This document shows positions 1 through 10,851 of a DNA stretch of 64,000 nt, one piece after another. The notes beneath the pieces were generated by a model. It did no database searches, had not been told where the DNA came from, and was given only the letters and a program-made list of their open reading frames with translations. The DNA lies in contig CAIXZH010000024.1 in the NCBI GenBank assembly GCA_903923905.1, positions 1 through 64,000 on the forward strand, read 5' to 3'. A program made the translations under genes and the position numbers. How positions within the stretch are numbered: the first letter of the stretch is position 1; each line of letters opens with the position of its first letter. This DNA comes from an uncultured Bacteroidia bacterium (lineage in GTDB: Bacteria; Bacteroidota; Bacteroidia; Bacteroidales; Prolixibacteraceae).

Positions 1-564
1 AGTGTATTTGCTGAAATTCAGGATTCGATTAATTTCATCTGGGGGATAAAGGCAAAACCAAATCGGGGTTTAATAAAATATTTATATAACCGGCTTATGT
101 CATTCTCAATGATTGGTTCAGTCGGATTTTTATTATTGGTTAGTTTAATCATCAATGCTTTAATTGATGTTCTAAGTAAACGGTTGGTAATCATCTTCCC
201 TCAGGATTCCGTTTATTTGTTTTATGCGGTTAATGTATTGGTGATATTTGTCATTATAACACTTTTATTCAGCATCATCTTCAAAACACTGCCTGACGGG
301 AAGATTGCCCTCGCCGATTGCCTGGTCGGAGCATCTTTCACTGCCCTTCTTTTTATGATCGGCAAATTTATAATTGGATTTTACCTTAGGAAGTATAATA
401 TTGCTTCTGTCTATGGCACAGCCGGTTCGGTTATTTTAATTCTGGTTTGGGTCTATTATTCAGCTATCATTCTCTATTTCGGTGCAGAATTTACAAAAGT
501 ATATGCTTTCAACCACGGACAGAAAATAATTCCCAATGCATACTCTATTCAAATCGATAAATAA
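1..564 (+). CDS. YihY/BrkB family membrane protein, C-terminal part (5' truncated by window edge)
   Basis: Frame 1 is open from base 1 (SVFAEIQDSINFIWGIKAKPNRGLIKYLYNRLMSFSMIGSVGFLLLVSL...) and continues through the listed ORF at 97; BrkB-like 'lQdslN.iWgikakp' and 'ilvWvYYsa.ilyfGAEft' motifs. Confidence 0.88.
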   Translation, partial: SVFAEIQDSINFIWGIKAKPNRGLIKYLYNRLMSFSMIGSVGFLLLVSLIINALIDVLSKRLVIIFPQDSVYLFYAVNVLVIFVIITLLFSIIFKTLPDGKIALADCLVGASFTALLFMIGKFIIGFYLRKYNIASVYGTAGSVILILVWVYYSAIILYFGAEFTKVYAFNHGQKIIPNAYSIQIDK

Positions 565-689
565 AATTGTCCGGCTGTATCCTAATTGTTGAAAATGTGT
601 GAATCATACAATTTAAATTAAAAGTTGTGTAACATTTTTCCCTTCTCTAAGACCCAACTTTGCCCTATTATTCACTCATAAAAACAACA

Positions 690-1487
690 ATGAAAAAAAC
701 ATTTTATTACCTCGCATTTGTAGCGCTTTTTATCAGCATTTCATTTTCGTCATGTGTTTCAAGCAAAAAATTTAAAGCTTCAGAAGCCAGAGTTGGTCAG
801 CTACAAGTTGACAGTGCAAATGTTCAAACGAAACTTAATGAATGCGATAAGAATGTAAAAGATCTGAATGATCAGAAGACCTCCTTGCTGAATGAAAATT
901 CATTGGTTTTAAATGATTTGAAATCACTTTCTACCGAATCAAAAATGACTATAGCTGACCAGGCAAGACGTTTGAAAAGCCTTCAGGATATGATTCAGGC
1001 ACAAAAGAATGTGATGAGCAAACTTAAAAACTCAATAGCAGCTGCTTTGATGAATTATAAAACTGATGAATTATCTGTATATACCAAAGATGGAAACGTA
1101 TATGTTTCACTGGCTGAAAAATTGCTTTTCAAATCGGGTAGTGATGTTGTCGATCCTAAGGGTAAGGAAGCGCTGAAATCTTTAGCACAGGTGCTTAACA
1201 GCACAAAAGAGATTACCGTAATGATTGAAGGTCATACCGATAATGTCCCGATCAAAACAAATATATTTAAAGATAATTGGGACCTCAGCACTGCAAGAGC
1301 AACCTCTATTGTCCGTATACTGACAAAAGATAATGGATTTGATCCAAGTCGTATTACTGCATCAGGTAAAAGTCAATTTCACCCTGTTAAAGAAAATGAT
1401 ACCGTTGAAGGACGTGCCGGAAACCGCAGGACTGAAGTCATACTTTCCCCTGATTTAAAAGAGCTGTATAAGCTTTTGGAACAATAA
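690..1487 (+). CDS. OmpA family lipoprotein with coiled-coil N-terminal region
   Basis: Lipoprotein signal MKKTFYYLAFVALFISISFSSC; C-terminal OmpA domain (MIEGHTDNVPI...NWDLSTARATSIVRIL...GRAGNRRTEVILSP). ATG at 690 preferred over the upstream TTG at 660. Confidence 0.9.
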   Translation: MKKTFYYLAFVALFISISFSSCVSSKKFKASEARVGQLQVDSANVQTKLNECDKNVKDLNDQKTSLLNENSLVLNDLKSLSTESKMTIADQARRLKSLQDMIQAQKNVMSKLKNSIAAALMNYKTDELSVYTKDGNVYVSLAEKLLFKSGSDVVDPKGKEALKSLAQVLNSTKEITVMIEGHTDNVPIKTNIFKDNWDLSTARATSIVRILTKDNGFDPSRITASGKSQFHPVKENDTVEGRAGNRRTEVILSPDLKELYKLLEQ

Positions 1488-1531
1488 TATTTAAAAGTGT
1501 CTTTAATTCATACAAATGTAAATTTTAGTAA

Positions 1532-1975
1532 ATGAAAACTTTAAAATTAAAATTAATAGTATTAGGAATCGCAGTATTCTTTGCCGGTGCAGTAAATGCA
1601 CAAGTTTCTGTCCGCTTAAACTTAGGTTCTCCACCTTCATGGGGTCCTTCCGGTTATTCTGATGCCCGTTATTATTACCTGCCCGATGTGGAAGCCTATT
1701 ATGATGTTCAAAATTCGATGTTTATTTATTCCAATGGAAAAACATGGGTTCACAGGTCCAATCTGCCTGGACGTTACAGGAATTATGACTTGTATGGCGG
1801 ATACAAAGTGGTTATGAAGGACTATCACGGGAATACTCCTTATGCTCAATTTAATGATCATAAAAGGATGTATAACAAAGGTTACCGGGGTGAAGCGCAA
1901 AAAACGATAGGCGAGAGGCCGGGGAAAGGAAAACATGCAAATAAAAATAACCACGAAGACAATCACCGAAATTAA
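1532..1975 (+). CDS. small secreted hypothetical protein
   Basis: 147 aa ORF with signal peptide (MKTLKLKLIVLGIAVFFAGAVNAQ), Tyr-rich body and basic C-terminus. Confidence 0.65.
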   Translation: MKTLKLKLIVLGIAVFFAGAVNAQVSVRLNLGSPPSWGPSGYSDARYYYLPDVEAYYDVQNSMFIYSNGKTWVHRSNLPGRYRNYDLYGGYKVVMKDYHGNTPYAQFNDHKRMYNKGYRGEAQKTIGERPGKGKHANKNNHEDNHRN

Positions 1976-2027
1976 GTAAGGATGAAAATTCAAAGTAAAT
2001 TTCAATAATTAATTATAAATCAATACT

Positions 2028-2561
2028 ATGAAAACACCAATTTTTATTTTGCTCTTATTCCTGGGAATGACTGTCACTAATTTGTCGGCGCAGGATTCCA
2101 ATTATTCTGAAAAACATGGAAATACCCTGAACTTAGGTTTTGGCGTTGGAGGGTATTCCGGTTATTATGGAAATACAGTCAGCACCCTGCCGGTTTTTAA
2201 TATTAATTATGAATTTGATGTGGCTAAAAATTTCACCCTGGCGCCATTCGCTTCATTTATTTCTTATCATCAGAATTATTACCGGGAAACAGCCATTCCA
2301 ATAGGTGGGAAAGGGAGTTATTATTTTGATCAGATTTTAGGAGCCAGCAAAGACTGGGATTTTTATCTGGCAGGCTCAGTTGGATTCACAGTGGTCAATA
2401 CCACCTGGGATAATGGTTATTCGCAGGATGGTAACTATCATACAATCAACCCGCTGTTTCTTGATTTTCATGCCGGGGCAGAATACCATTTAAATCGTAA
2501 ACTAGGTTTATTCCTTGACCTTTCGACTGGCGTTTCAACATTGGGGATTGCTTTCCATTAA
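2028..2561 (+). CDS. outer-membrane beta-barrel family protein
   Basis: Signal peptide, alternating aromatic beta-strand pattern, followed by a hairpin terminator. Confidence 0.7.
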   Translation: MKTPIFILLLFLGMTVTNLSAQDSNYSEKHGNTLNLGFGVGGYSGYYGNTVSTLPVFNINYEFDVAKNFTLAPFASFISYHQNYYRETAIPIGGKGSYYFDQILGASKDWDFYLAGSVGFTVVNTTWDNGYSQDGNYHTINPLFLDFHAGAEYHLNRKLGLFLDLSTGVSTLGIAFH

Positions 2562-2579
2562 TTTTAAGACAAAGAATTT

Positions 2580-2612
2580 ATTGGGTTCAATATTTGAACT
2601 CAATAGATTTTT
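2580..2612 (+). terminator. Rho-independent-like terminator
   Basis: ATTGGGTTCAA-TAT-TTGAACTCAAT followed by a T-rich tract (agattttttcctt), just after the 2028-2561 CDS. Confidence 0.7.
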
Positions 2613-2754
2613 TCCTTTAAAGAAGGATCTGATACCATCAAAATTCCTGAAAGGAAGCCAGCAAATAGCCATTTATGAATAATAGCAAGCAGAAATGAGA
2701 ATTATTGGGACTTCAATTCTGCACTTGTGGGATTCAAAATCAATTTATATAAAG

Positions 2755-3243
2755 ATGAAAACTGGAATTTTTATTTTATTAATATTTTTGTTAACCTCTT
2801 GTTTCACGTTGATTGAAACAACAGCCCCGAAATCAGGAGAAATTATTGAGGTAAAGGGGACAAAAGATGAACTATTCATTAGGTCCAATCAATGGATGGT
2901 TAAGGCATTTACCAATGGGAAAAGTGTGATCCAATCACAAGACAAACAGACCGGGAAAATTATAGGCAAATATTTATTACATGGAGAGTTTGGGATTCAA
3001 AGTCAGTATGGATTCATACAGCAGTCTCCAGATGCATTTGCCTTGATTACTATTATAGTAAAAGATAATACTGCTCAAATAGTCATAGAACCTCAGGGAA
3101 GTTGGAAAAGTATTGCTAACGGGAGGAAAGTGGGATACGGTGATAAATACGGATATACTTCCGAAAGAGCGCAGGAGGATCTTAGGGTATTAATTAATAG
3201 TTACAAGGATTATATTCCCTCCAATATAAATCTGCAAAAATAA
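2755..3243 (+). CDS. hypothetical lipoprotein
   Basis: ATG at 2755 gives the lipoprotein signal MKTGIFILLIFLLTSC; 162 aa. Confidence 0.6.
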   Translation: MKTGIFILLIFLLTSCFTLIETTAPKSGEIIEVKGTKDELFIRSNQWMVKAFTNGKSVIQSQDKQTGKIIGKYLLHGEFGIQSQYGFIQQSPDAFALITIIVKDNTAQIVIEPQGSWKSIANGRKVGYGDKYGYTSERAQEDLRVLINSYKDYIPSNINLQK

Positions 3244-3827
3244 ACCTTTCACATAGAGGTCTGACTTTACAGTTCAGATTACAATTTATAAACTCCAAAG
3301 TGATCAAACTACTTCCAAATAATTATCTACTGTATTTTTGTTTGATTTCAAACATCTTCCTTTTTTAGTTTTTTACAGTTTTAAAGCTAAATCCCATATT
3401 TTTGAATACTTTTAATTCTGATTAATTTTAAATTTGCAAAGGGTATTTCTTATTACAGTTGACTTTGAATAACTAAAATACAAATGCAATGAAATTTTAT
3501 ACCATTTATTTGCTGGATACAAATTTATGTAAAGTTTTATGCCTGCAAAGGAAGATATAACAACCTAGATATCAATGCTTAAACATTATTAATTAAGATA
3601 TATGAGGATATTATTTATGATATGCATTTATATAGTTGATATTCAGATATTTAACTTTTCACGAATCAAATCCGGCTACCCCGACAAAATAATTATAACT
3701 AATTTATATTTCAGAAGTTTGCATTTCATAAAATCGCAACCTAAAAAGTTGAATATGGTTGACTGCTGAATTGAACTAACGAAAAGACCCAACAAACTCC
3801 AAATATTTTCAACCAAATAACTCAAAA

Positions 3828-4556
3828 ATGAATATCTCAAATAATAAAATCTTAATAACAGGAGGTGCATCAGGAATTGGGTTAGGGTTAACCGAAAAAT
3901 TTCTCAGTGAAAATAACACGGTAATTGTATGCGGTCGAAGAGAGACTGCTTTAAATGAGATATCCCGTTTGTATCCTTCAGTAATTACCCGGGTCTGCGA
4001 CTTGTCAAAATCCAAGGAGAGAGAAGAACTCTACACCTGGATATCTCAAGAACATAATGATCTTAACATCTTGATCAATAACGCCGGCATCCAGAATTGG
4101 ATGGAAGTTTCAGATAACCACTTTTTTGAACGGGCAAAGGAGGAGTTGGCAATAAATATTGAAGCACCAATTCACCTGGTTTCACTATTTTTAAATTTAA
4201 AGTCACTGACTACAGTGATTAATGTGACCTCAGGCCTGGCTTACGTTCCACTGATCAAAGTGCCGGTATATTCAGCAACCAAAGCATTTATGAATTCTTA
4301 TACCCTTTCATTAAGACAACTGTTAAAACCCAGAGGAATTGAGGTAATCGCCCTGATTCCACCTGCATTGAATACCGATCTAGGTGGTATTGGGATACAC
4401 AATTCTGCCCCACCTGTACATGATTTTATCAATGCCGTATTTAAACAATTGAAAGAACAAAAATCGGATATTACCTTTGGGTTCAGCGAAGCAATGGCTA
4501 ATTCAGGACCTGAGGATTTGCGAAAAGCCTTTAACCGAATGAATGGGTCAAATTAG
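3828..4556 (+). CDS. SDR family oxidoreductase (DltE-like)
   Basis: GGASGIGLG nucleotide-binding motif, NNAG, YSATKAF catalytic motif. Confidence 0.93.
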   Translation: MNISNNKILITGGASGIGLGLTEKFLSENNTVIVCGRRETALNEISRLYPSVITRVCDLSKSKEREELYTWISQEHNDLNILINNAGIQNWMEVSDNHFFERAKEELAINIEAPIHLVSLFLNLKSLTTVINVTSGLAYVPLIKVPVYSATKAFMNSYTLSLRQLLKPRGIEVIALIPPALNTDLGGIGIHNSAPPVHDFINAVFKQLKEQKSDITFGFSEAMANSGPEDLRKAFNRMNGSN

Positions 4557-4632
4557 CAACACAAATAAAAATTACAGATTTTCAGAGTAAACAAGGAACC
4601 AAGAATAATTTAAACCAATAATATATAATACT

Positions 4633-5049
4633 ATGGAGTTTAGGAAAGACTGGCATCAAAGACATCATGATACATTAAAATTTGGTGATCACCTGGCAGA
4701 TTCTGTCGCAAAAGGAATGGGGTCATGGAGGTTTATTATCATTCAAACAATTTTGGTCATTCTCTGGATGGGATTAAATTTAGTGGGTTATTTTTTTCAT
4801 TGGGATGCCTACCCTTTTATTTTGCTCAATCTGGTCTTCTCAACTCAGGCAGCTTATGCAGCACCAATTATAATGATGGCCCAAAACCGACAGAATGACA
4901 GAGACCGAATGCAGGCCCAAGCTGATTATCAAACAAATATAGATGCGAAACTGGAAATAGAAGCGCTGGCTATTAAGTTAAAATCATTGGAAGTGGACAA
5001 ATTGGATAAAATCATTCAAATCCTCGGACAAATGAAAGAGGAAAAGTAA
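4633..5049 (+). CDS. DUF1003 domain membrane protein
   Basis: ADSVAKGMGSWRFIIIQTILVILWMGLN...ILLNLVFSTQAAYAAPIIMMAQNRQNDRDR is the typical DUF1003 signature. Confidence 0.88.
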   Translation: MEFRKDWHQRHHDTLKFGDHLADSVAKGMGSWRFIIIQTILVILWMGLNLVGYFFHWDAYPFILLNLVFSTQAAYAAPIIMMAQNRQNDRDRMQAQADYQTNIDAKLEIEALAIKLKSLEVDKLDKIIQILGQMKEEK

Positions 5050-5106
5050 ATCAGGACTATTCTCTCATATTAACCTTCCTTTCGCAATTTTTTACTGTTA
5101 TTCAAT

Positions 5107-5640
5107 ATGATAACAGAAACCAGGGATCATAAGCAAATTGATTCACAGTATCTTAATTCCAATGACTTTGAGAGCTTGATGCGTTACTTTAATGGTCTGA
5201 GTAACGAAACAAAAAGAAGATTTGGGCCACACCTGTTTGACCAGCAATCAGTCATGGACTTTTATGAAAACGGGGACCAAAACCGGGGATTTTTGGCAAT
5301 TGACACTAAAACGAATGCCATAATTTCGTATGCCATCATAAAACAAGGTTTTCAATCCAGGCTCCAGAAATATGGTTTAAAACTTGACAATCAAACCGAT
5401 TGCACCTTTGCACCGTCGGTTGCCGATATGTGGCAGGGTATAGGGGTGGGAATAGCCATGCTCCATTTTATAATATCTGAAATTCAAGAGATAGGAATAA
5501 ACCGCATTATTTTATGGGGCGGTGTGCAAAGCAATAATGTACATGCAAAAAATCATTACCTGAAAGCTGGCTTCAAAGTTTTGGGATACTTTGAATACCA
5601 CGGTCAGAACGAAGATATGATACTGGAGCTAAAAGTGTAG
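5107..5640 (+). CDS. GNAT family N-acetyltransferase
   Basis: GNAT-like fold pattern (VADMWQGIGVGIAMLHFIISEIQEIGINRIILWGGVQSNNVHAKNHYLKAGFKVLGYFEY). Confidence 0.8.
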   Translation: MITETRDHKQIDSQYLNSNDFESLMRYFNGLSNETKRRFGPHLFDQQSVMDFYENGDQNRGFLAIDTKTNAIISYAIIKQGFQSRLQKYGLKLDNQTDCTFAPSVADMWQGIGVGIAMLHFIISEIQEIGINRIILWGGVQSNNVHAKNHYLKAGFKVLGYFEYHGQNEDMILELKV

Positions 5641-5747
5641 GCTACTACAAAAAAAATCCCAATGTGTTCCTCAGAATGATCAGGGAATAAATTATAACCT
5701 CTCATATTATTTCCCGGGATACAAAACAGAAAGTAAAATCGTCGAAA

Positions 5748-6977
5748 TCAATCGTATTTGCGGGGGATGAACCAACGTTCCCAAAGGCTGAAACTCCAAT
5801 TTAATTTAACATACGAAACAACGATCAGATTATTTTGAAGAGACCCTTGTCTGCCGGCTTCAACAGCAAAATTCATTGTATTCCTGTCCTTCCTTATGGG
5901 GATAGCCATTCCAAAGCTAGCTGCGTAGGTACTGATTTGAGTGCCGGAAATAACCATATAACCGGTCTGATAGAATGCACCAAACCGGTATCGTCTGGTT
6001 TGTCCTAACCGCTGGGAATCATACTTTGGCGCAATTTCCAAACCTACATGATAACTTTGATTAAGTGCCAGCCCCGAAGGATCCACGTTAACCAAAGCGT
6101 TTCTCCAATCGCTACGGTCATAATCGGCTGTGAAAAGATATTTGTCTTTGAACTGAAGCCCAATACCCAAAACCATATCAACAGGAAGTTTTATTTGGTT
6201 CTGTATATTTAACTGAGTAAGTACGATTGACGATCCGGAAGAAATAGTCAGGTCATTTGAACCATTTAAATAGGTGCTAAGTTTTGTTGTACCGGCTATG
6301 GTAAGCATGGTGTTTTTATTCAGTCTGCTTTGAAATTGAAAACCCGGTTTAAATGATGTACCAATGTAATTTGAATTATCCACACGGGTAATTGTTGAAC
6401 CCATAGGTGGATAGTCAAGATTTGTTTCTGATATGTTTCCCCACAAAACTGAACTTTGTAATCCTAAAGATAAATTCTTCCCGATTTTAGCACCCAGAGA
6501 TACAGAAGCCTCACTTAAACCGCCTCCCCCTTTATAGGTTGTAGGGTAAGAATAATTAGCACCATCCAAACTTTTAATGGTGGAAATTGTATACCCGACA
6601 CTACTCATCGGGTTCAAGGAAAATCCCAACCCAAAAGTCCGGTTGATCGGAAAGGCGAGGGCTGCCCAACTGAGGTTACCGTTGAGCACATTAACAGAAT
6701 TTAATGAATTTTGCAAGTCGGAAAATTTGATAGTAATACCTGCGTCAGTTTCCAAACTTTGAGCGGGTATAGCAGTCAATGAAGCAGGATTGGAAAAATT
6801 CAGAAAGACATCTGATTTCATTGCAATTCCGCTACCGCCCATTCCCATATTTCTACCGCCAGCTGCATTATCCAGCTCGCCGATTCCAAAAACTGAATAA
6901 GGGGAATTGGTGTTATTCTGCCCTGAAGCAATAAAAATTGATAGTAGAAATATTATTATTAATGCTAACCTTCTCAT
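5748..6977 (-). CDS. outer-membrane beta-barrel protein (FadL/PorV-like)
   Basis: Signal peptide from the internal Met (MRRLALIIIFLLSIFIASGQ); NSPYSVFGIGELDNAAGGRNMGMGGSGIAMKSDVFLNFSNPASLT resembles Bacteroidota FadL-type barrels. Confidence 0.72.
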   Translation of the reverse strand: MRRLALIIIFLLSIFIASGQNNTNSPYSVFGIGELDNAAGGRNMGMGGSGIAMKSDVFLNFSNPASLTAIPAQSLETDAGITIKFSDLQNSLNSVNVLNGNLSWAALAFPINRTFGLGFSLNPMSSVGYTISTIKSLDGANYSYPTTYKGGGGLSEASVSLGAKIGKNLSLGLQSSVLWGNISETNLDYPPMGSTITRVDNSNYIGTSFKPGFQFQSRLNKNTMLTIAGTTKLSTYLNGSNDLTISSGSSIVLTQLNIQNQIKLPVDMVLGIGLQFKDKYLFTADYDRSDWRNALVNVDPSGLALNQSYHVGLEIAPKYDSQRLGQTRRYRFGAFYQTGYMVISGTQISTYAASFGMAIPIRKDRNTMNFAVEAGRQGSLQNNLIVVSYVKLNWSFSLWERWFIPRKYD

Positions 6978-7059
6978 TCCAAATTTTTTATTAAATATTA
7001 ATTGATTTGATAGCAAATATAAAATCAGGTCTTGCCAACCAGAAATGCGAGCAAAAAAT

Positions 7060-8493
7060 CTAATTATTATAAACTTTATCAATATAGCAGTAAACGCTCA
7101 ATTTAAAAAGATTACCACTTGAATCAAATGGGGCAAAAGCAAAAGGATTTAACATCATACCTGCCTTGGCTCCCACAGTACCAATCATCAGTGAATAACC
7201 GGTAAAGGTTGACGATGCCATTTCAGAAGCAAAAAAAGAAGTGGCATCAAGGATATAATAAGGTTGTTGATTAAAGGCAATCGGAATAATTTTATGGGCA
7301 TAAATATTACTCCCTACCGAAGACGCATACTGCTTTGCAATCACATTTCTACGATCCACAACAAACACAGCTAGCGTATCAGGAAGTGGATTATTTGAAA
7401 GTGTCGGAAAGCGGGTATTTGTGGTGGTATAGGAACCAAGAAGCGGCGTTAACCGGATCTGGGCACTGATAAGGATCAGATTCTTGGCATATCCTTTCAA
7501 AGCTTCAGAACCGGGAATCCGGATTTTTGTATAGACTCCACTCCCAGCTTGTACCATGGTCTGATTAAAGGTGTTGCTACTAGGCACCTCACTACTACTC
7601 AATAATGGATTACTGGGCTGACTAATCGACCCAAGAAGGCTACCTGTTGAATTATATGAAATATGATTGTACCAGACACCGTTGGTATTAACAGCAAAGT
7701 TAAAGTAAGTGGGTACCTTTGGCTCTGTCGGATTCACCTGAGCGTGATAATATAACCTCATGGCAATTGATTTTTGGGATATCCCAACCGCAATCTGGTT
7801 TTGATTTACCGGAGATATAAAGGCAAGACCTGGCAAAAATAATTTAAAATAGGAGAGGTTGGATAAGGTATCAATCCATGTTCTGTTGATAATATTATTG
7901 AAAAGCGTCTGTCCATAATCATCGGAGAGACGAAAATAACAATCTCGTTTGTAGGTCGGACTAGGATAAAATTGGACCAGACCCAGATTTTGATCAGCCA
8001 GTTTAAATGTATCAACATTATACAAATACCCATCCAGGCCAAGTTTAAAGGCGGCTCTATTAAAGGTCGATCCATTGGAATTGGTACCTGTTATGGGATC
8101 CAGGCGTTTAACATTGAACGAAATTAACTTGGTAGTATCTCCAATGTAATACCCATCGTAATTATATTTAATAACCAGTGAATCATAGACCAAATCTGTT
8201 TGTAAAACAGTTGGGAAAGAACTGTTACTGATTTGAAAGTAAGGGCTGCTCGTCACAGTTCCTGTAAGGCTATTCTGATAACCCCCAATTAATAACCTGC
8301 TTAATTTGCTAGAAACAATGGAATCTAAATGGACGGTTGAAGAAACCATTTGCATTGTATCGATCAAAACAACTCCTGAAGTTGAATTGACGAAATTTGC
8401 ACCCATCTGGAAATCTTGAACGTTTGTTAAATTACACGAAAAAAGAAAAGCTGTAAACAAAAACCCAGCTATAGCTCGAAAACTTCTTTCCAT
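7060..8493 (-). CDS. DUF4270 family lipoprotein
   Basis: Lipoprotein signal (FLFSC), MGANFVNSTSGVVLIDTMQMVSSTVHLDSI...LLIGGYQNSLTGTVTSSPYFQI typical of DUF4270. Confidence 0.8.
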   Translation of the reverse strand: MERSFRAIAGFLFTAFLFSCNLTNVQDFQMGANFVNSTSGVVLIDTMQMVSSTVHLDSIVSSKLSRLLIGGYQNSLTGTVTSSPYFQISNSSFPTVLQTDLVYDSLVIKYNYDGYYIGDTTKLISFNVKRLDPITGTNSNGSTFNRAAFKLGLDGYLYNVDTFKLADQNLGLVQFYPSPTYKRDCYFRLSDDYGQTLFNNIINRTWIDTLSNLSYFKLFLPGLAFISPVNQNQIAVGISQKSIAMRLYYHAQVNPTEPKVPTYFNFAVNTNGVWYNHISYNSTGSLLGSISQPSNPLLSSSEVPSSNTFNQTMVQAGSGVYTKIRIPGSEALKGYAKNLILISAQIRLTPLLGSYTTTNTRFPTLSNNPLPDTLAVFVVDRRNVIAKQYASSVGSNIYAHKIIPIAFNQQPYYILDATSFFASEMASSTFTGYSLMIGTVGAKAGMMLNPFAFAPFDSSGNLFKLSVYCYIDKVYNN

Positions 8494-8871
8494 ATTTTTT
8501 GATGCGAAAGTATTTGAAGTTTTTATTTGACCCTAAATTATTATACCAACGCCTATTTTTAACCGACGAATAAATATGAGAACACGTTTCAAATATATAC
8601 TGTATACTGATTATTAGTATTTTTACACGTATTTTTAGTATTTACTAATAATTCATAACCTGTCTAAATATATTCATCGATTTTATAAAGCTTTATATCG
8701 ACAATATATCACTGTTTATCCTGTTTCGTTTTTAAAGATCTAAAGGCTATCATAGTTTTGAGGCAGCATTAAATAAAGGCAGCAACAATATAAAATGCTC
8801 GCTTAGTATAAGACAAAACAGATTTCTGCTTGTCTAATTTAAATAGTTGAAATTTATTAAAATGTAAATTA

Positions 8872-9858
8872 ATGAAAAAGTTATTTTTGGTGATGATTGT
8901 TCTTGTACTTCTCCTCGGATGTAAAAAGAGTACAACTTATATTGGAGACTGGTTATTAAGATCAGCTTTTGAAGGAATTCCAAGGGGCAATGCGACTTCA
9001 TTCGTCATAGGGACTAATGTTTATCTTGGTATGGGATTTAACAGTGCCCAAACAAATACCGCACTTAATTATTACCTGCAGGATTTCTGGATGTGGGATA
9101 CCCAAAAGGATTTCTGGACAAGATTACCTGACTTTCCTGGGCAGCCCCGCATTGGTGCAGTTTCTTTTGTACTTAACGGGAAAGGATATATGGGAGTTGG
9201 TTATAATGGAACAGATAAATTAAACGATTTTTGGGAATTTGATCCTGCAACAAATCTATGGACACAAAAAGCCAATTTCATGGGTACGCCCCGGTACGGA
9301 TCGGTTGGATTTGCTTTAAATAACTTAGGTTACATTGGTACAGGATACGACAATAACGATAACAGAGATTTCTATCAGTATGATCCGGTTGCCGATCAAT
9401 GGACCCAGATTGCAAGTATGGGTGGAGAAAAGCGTGAAGGAGCTGTTGCATTTACCTATAATGGGAAAGCTTATATCACTACGGGCACAGATAATGGCCT
9501 TGATTTACTTGATATCTGGGTGTTTGATCCAACAACCGATACCTGGACTGAGAAAAACAAACTTAATATAAATACGACTTATACTATTCCGCGTGCCGAT
9601 GGATCAGCATTCGTTCTTGGATCCAAGGCCTATATTTGTTTAGGGTACAATTCCGGGGTGCGTGTTGATTGTTGGGAATATGATTTCGTTGCTGATAACT
9701 GGACAAGAAAGACCGATTTTGAAGGAAGTGCCAGACAGGATGCCGTAAGTATAACTTTCAACAATCGTGCCTTTATCGCCTGTGGAAGAAGCGGAAACGC
9801 CTTCTATGATGACATTTGGGAACTACATCCATATGATGCAATGGTTGTAGGCGATTGA
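8872..9858 (+). CDS. Kelch-repeat beta-propeller lipoprotein
   Basis: Lipobox LLLGC; repeated 'DFWEFDPATNLWTQKANF.G.PRYGSVGFALNNLGYIGTGYD' Kelch motifs. Confidence 0.9.
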   Translation: MKKLFLVMIVLVLLLGCKKSTTYIGDWLLRSAFEGIPRGNATSFVIGTNVYLGMGFNSAQTNTALNYYLQDFWMWDTQKDFWTRLPDFPGQPRIGAVSFVLNGKGYMGVGYNGTDKLNDFWEFDPATNLWTQKANFMGTPRYGSVGFALNNLGYIGTGYDNNDNRDFYQYDPVADQWTQIASMGGEKREGAVAFTYNGKAYITTGTDNGLDLLDIWVFDPTTDTWTEKNKLNINTTYTIPRADGSAFVLGSKAYICLGYNSGVRVDCWEYDFVADNWTRKTDFEGSARQDAVSITFNNRAFIACGRSGNAFYDDIWELHPYDAMVVGD

Positions 9859-9902
9859 TCCGGAAAATAATATACAATTTCTAAAACCATAATAATTTTT
9901 AT

Positions 9903-9951
9903 AAAGCATTGGTTTTTATCACACACTGATAGAAACCAATGCTTTTTTTTT
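9903..9951 (+). terminator. Rho-independent terminator
   Basis: AAAGCATTGGTTTTTATCA-cacac-TGATAGAAACCAATGCTTTTTTTT; 19-bp stem with one G:T position. Confidence 0.85.
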
Positions 9952-10140
9952 GTGGTAAGAGCTATGAATCCAATAATTCCCTCACCTAAATCAACCTTAA
10001 GCCCCCCTTAAACCATACTTTGGATTAAAAATGGTTCAATTTCAGTTGTTTTTCAACGCAACCTTCAATATTTAAATACATCTTCCTTTTAATCATTTTC
10101 GTTATTACCTTTGGCCGAGGAATCATTAAAATTTTAAATA

Positions 10141-10851
10141 GTGAATTGCATAATTATTGACGACGAGAAACCTGCTATTGAACTATTAAAAGAGATGGTA
10201 GGACGCTTGCCATTTTTAAATTTGTTGAAATGCTTTACTAACCCATTCGAAGGTCTTGAATTCATTCAACAGCACCCGGTTGATCTTGTTTTTCTGGATG
10301 TTGAAATGCCAATGATTACCGGAATCGAACTCATGAAAAGCCTAAGAAATCGCCCGCAGGTCATCTTTACCGCCATGAATGGCCAATATGCCATCTCTGG
10401 TTACGACCTTGATGCCACAGACTACTTGTTAAAACCACTAACTTTTGACCGCCTTTTAAAAGGGGTCAACAAAGCAAGCCAAATCCATCGGTTCTCGGAA
10501 TTATCAGGCAGCAGCCTTGCCAATCACGATAAAAATCCAAATCTTGATTTCATTCTGGTCAAAACAGGGTACAACACCATCCGGATCGATCTGGATGACA
10601 TTCTCTATTGCGAAGGATTAAAGGATTATATCAAAGTTCATATCACAGGAAAAACAATAGTCACTCTCAATAGCCTGAAAAAATTCGAAGAACTTCTTCC
10701 CGACGATCGGTTTGTCAGAGTTCATAAATCCTTCATCATTTCATTGGCAAAGATTGACTCCATTCAAAATAACCGGATCGTCATTGGCAAATCGATTATC
10801 CCCATCGGTGATAATTATAAAACCAAGTTTAATAATAAGATACGGCAATAA
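10141..10851 (+). CDS. LytTR family DNA-binding response regulator (LytR/AlgR type)
   Basis: GTG start; REC domain (IIDDEKPAIELL, VFLDVEMP, K in LLKPL) and LytTR domain (ILYCEGLKDYIKVHITGKTIVTLNSLKKFEELLPDDRFVRVHKSFIISLAKI). Confidence 0.92.
   Translation: MNCIIIDDEKPAIELLKEMVGRLPFLNLLKCFTNPFEGLEFIQQHPVDLVFLDVEMPMITGIELMKSLRNRPQVIFTAMNGQYAISGYDLDATDYLLKPLTFDRLLKGVNKASQIHRFSELSGSSLANHDKNPNLDFILVKTGYNTIRIDLDDILYCEGLKDYIKVHITGKTIVTLNSLKKFEELLPDDRFVRVHKSFIISLAKIDSIQNNRIVIGKSIIPIGDNYKTKFNNKIRQ

Noticed and set aside
1637-2005. 122 aa minus-strand ORF antisense to the small secreted protein
   Set aside because: Overlaps a same-size ORF with a clear signal peptide; no independent evidence.
2580-2604. 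GGGTTCAA resembling a tRNA T-loop
   Set aside because: It is one arm of a perfect hairpin with a T-tract (terminator); no cloverleaf or acceptor stem around it.
3676-4015. Two short minus-strand ORFs upstream of and overlapping the SDR gene
   Set aside because: Second one is antisense to the SDR coding start; both lack recognisable features.
10141-10851. Two-component system with LytTR regulator
   Set aside because: No histidine kinase gene lies next to it; treated as an orphan response regulator, which is common.
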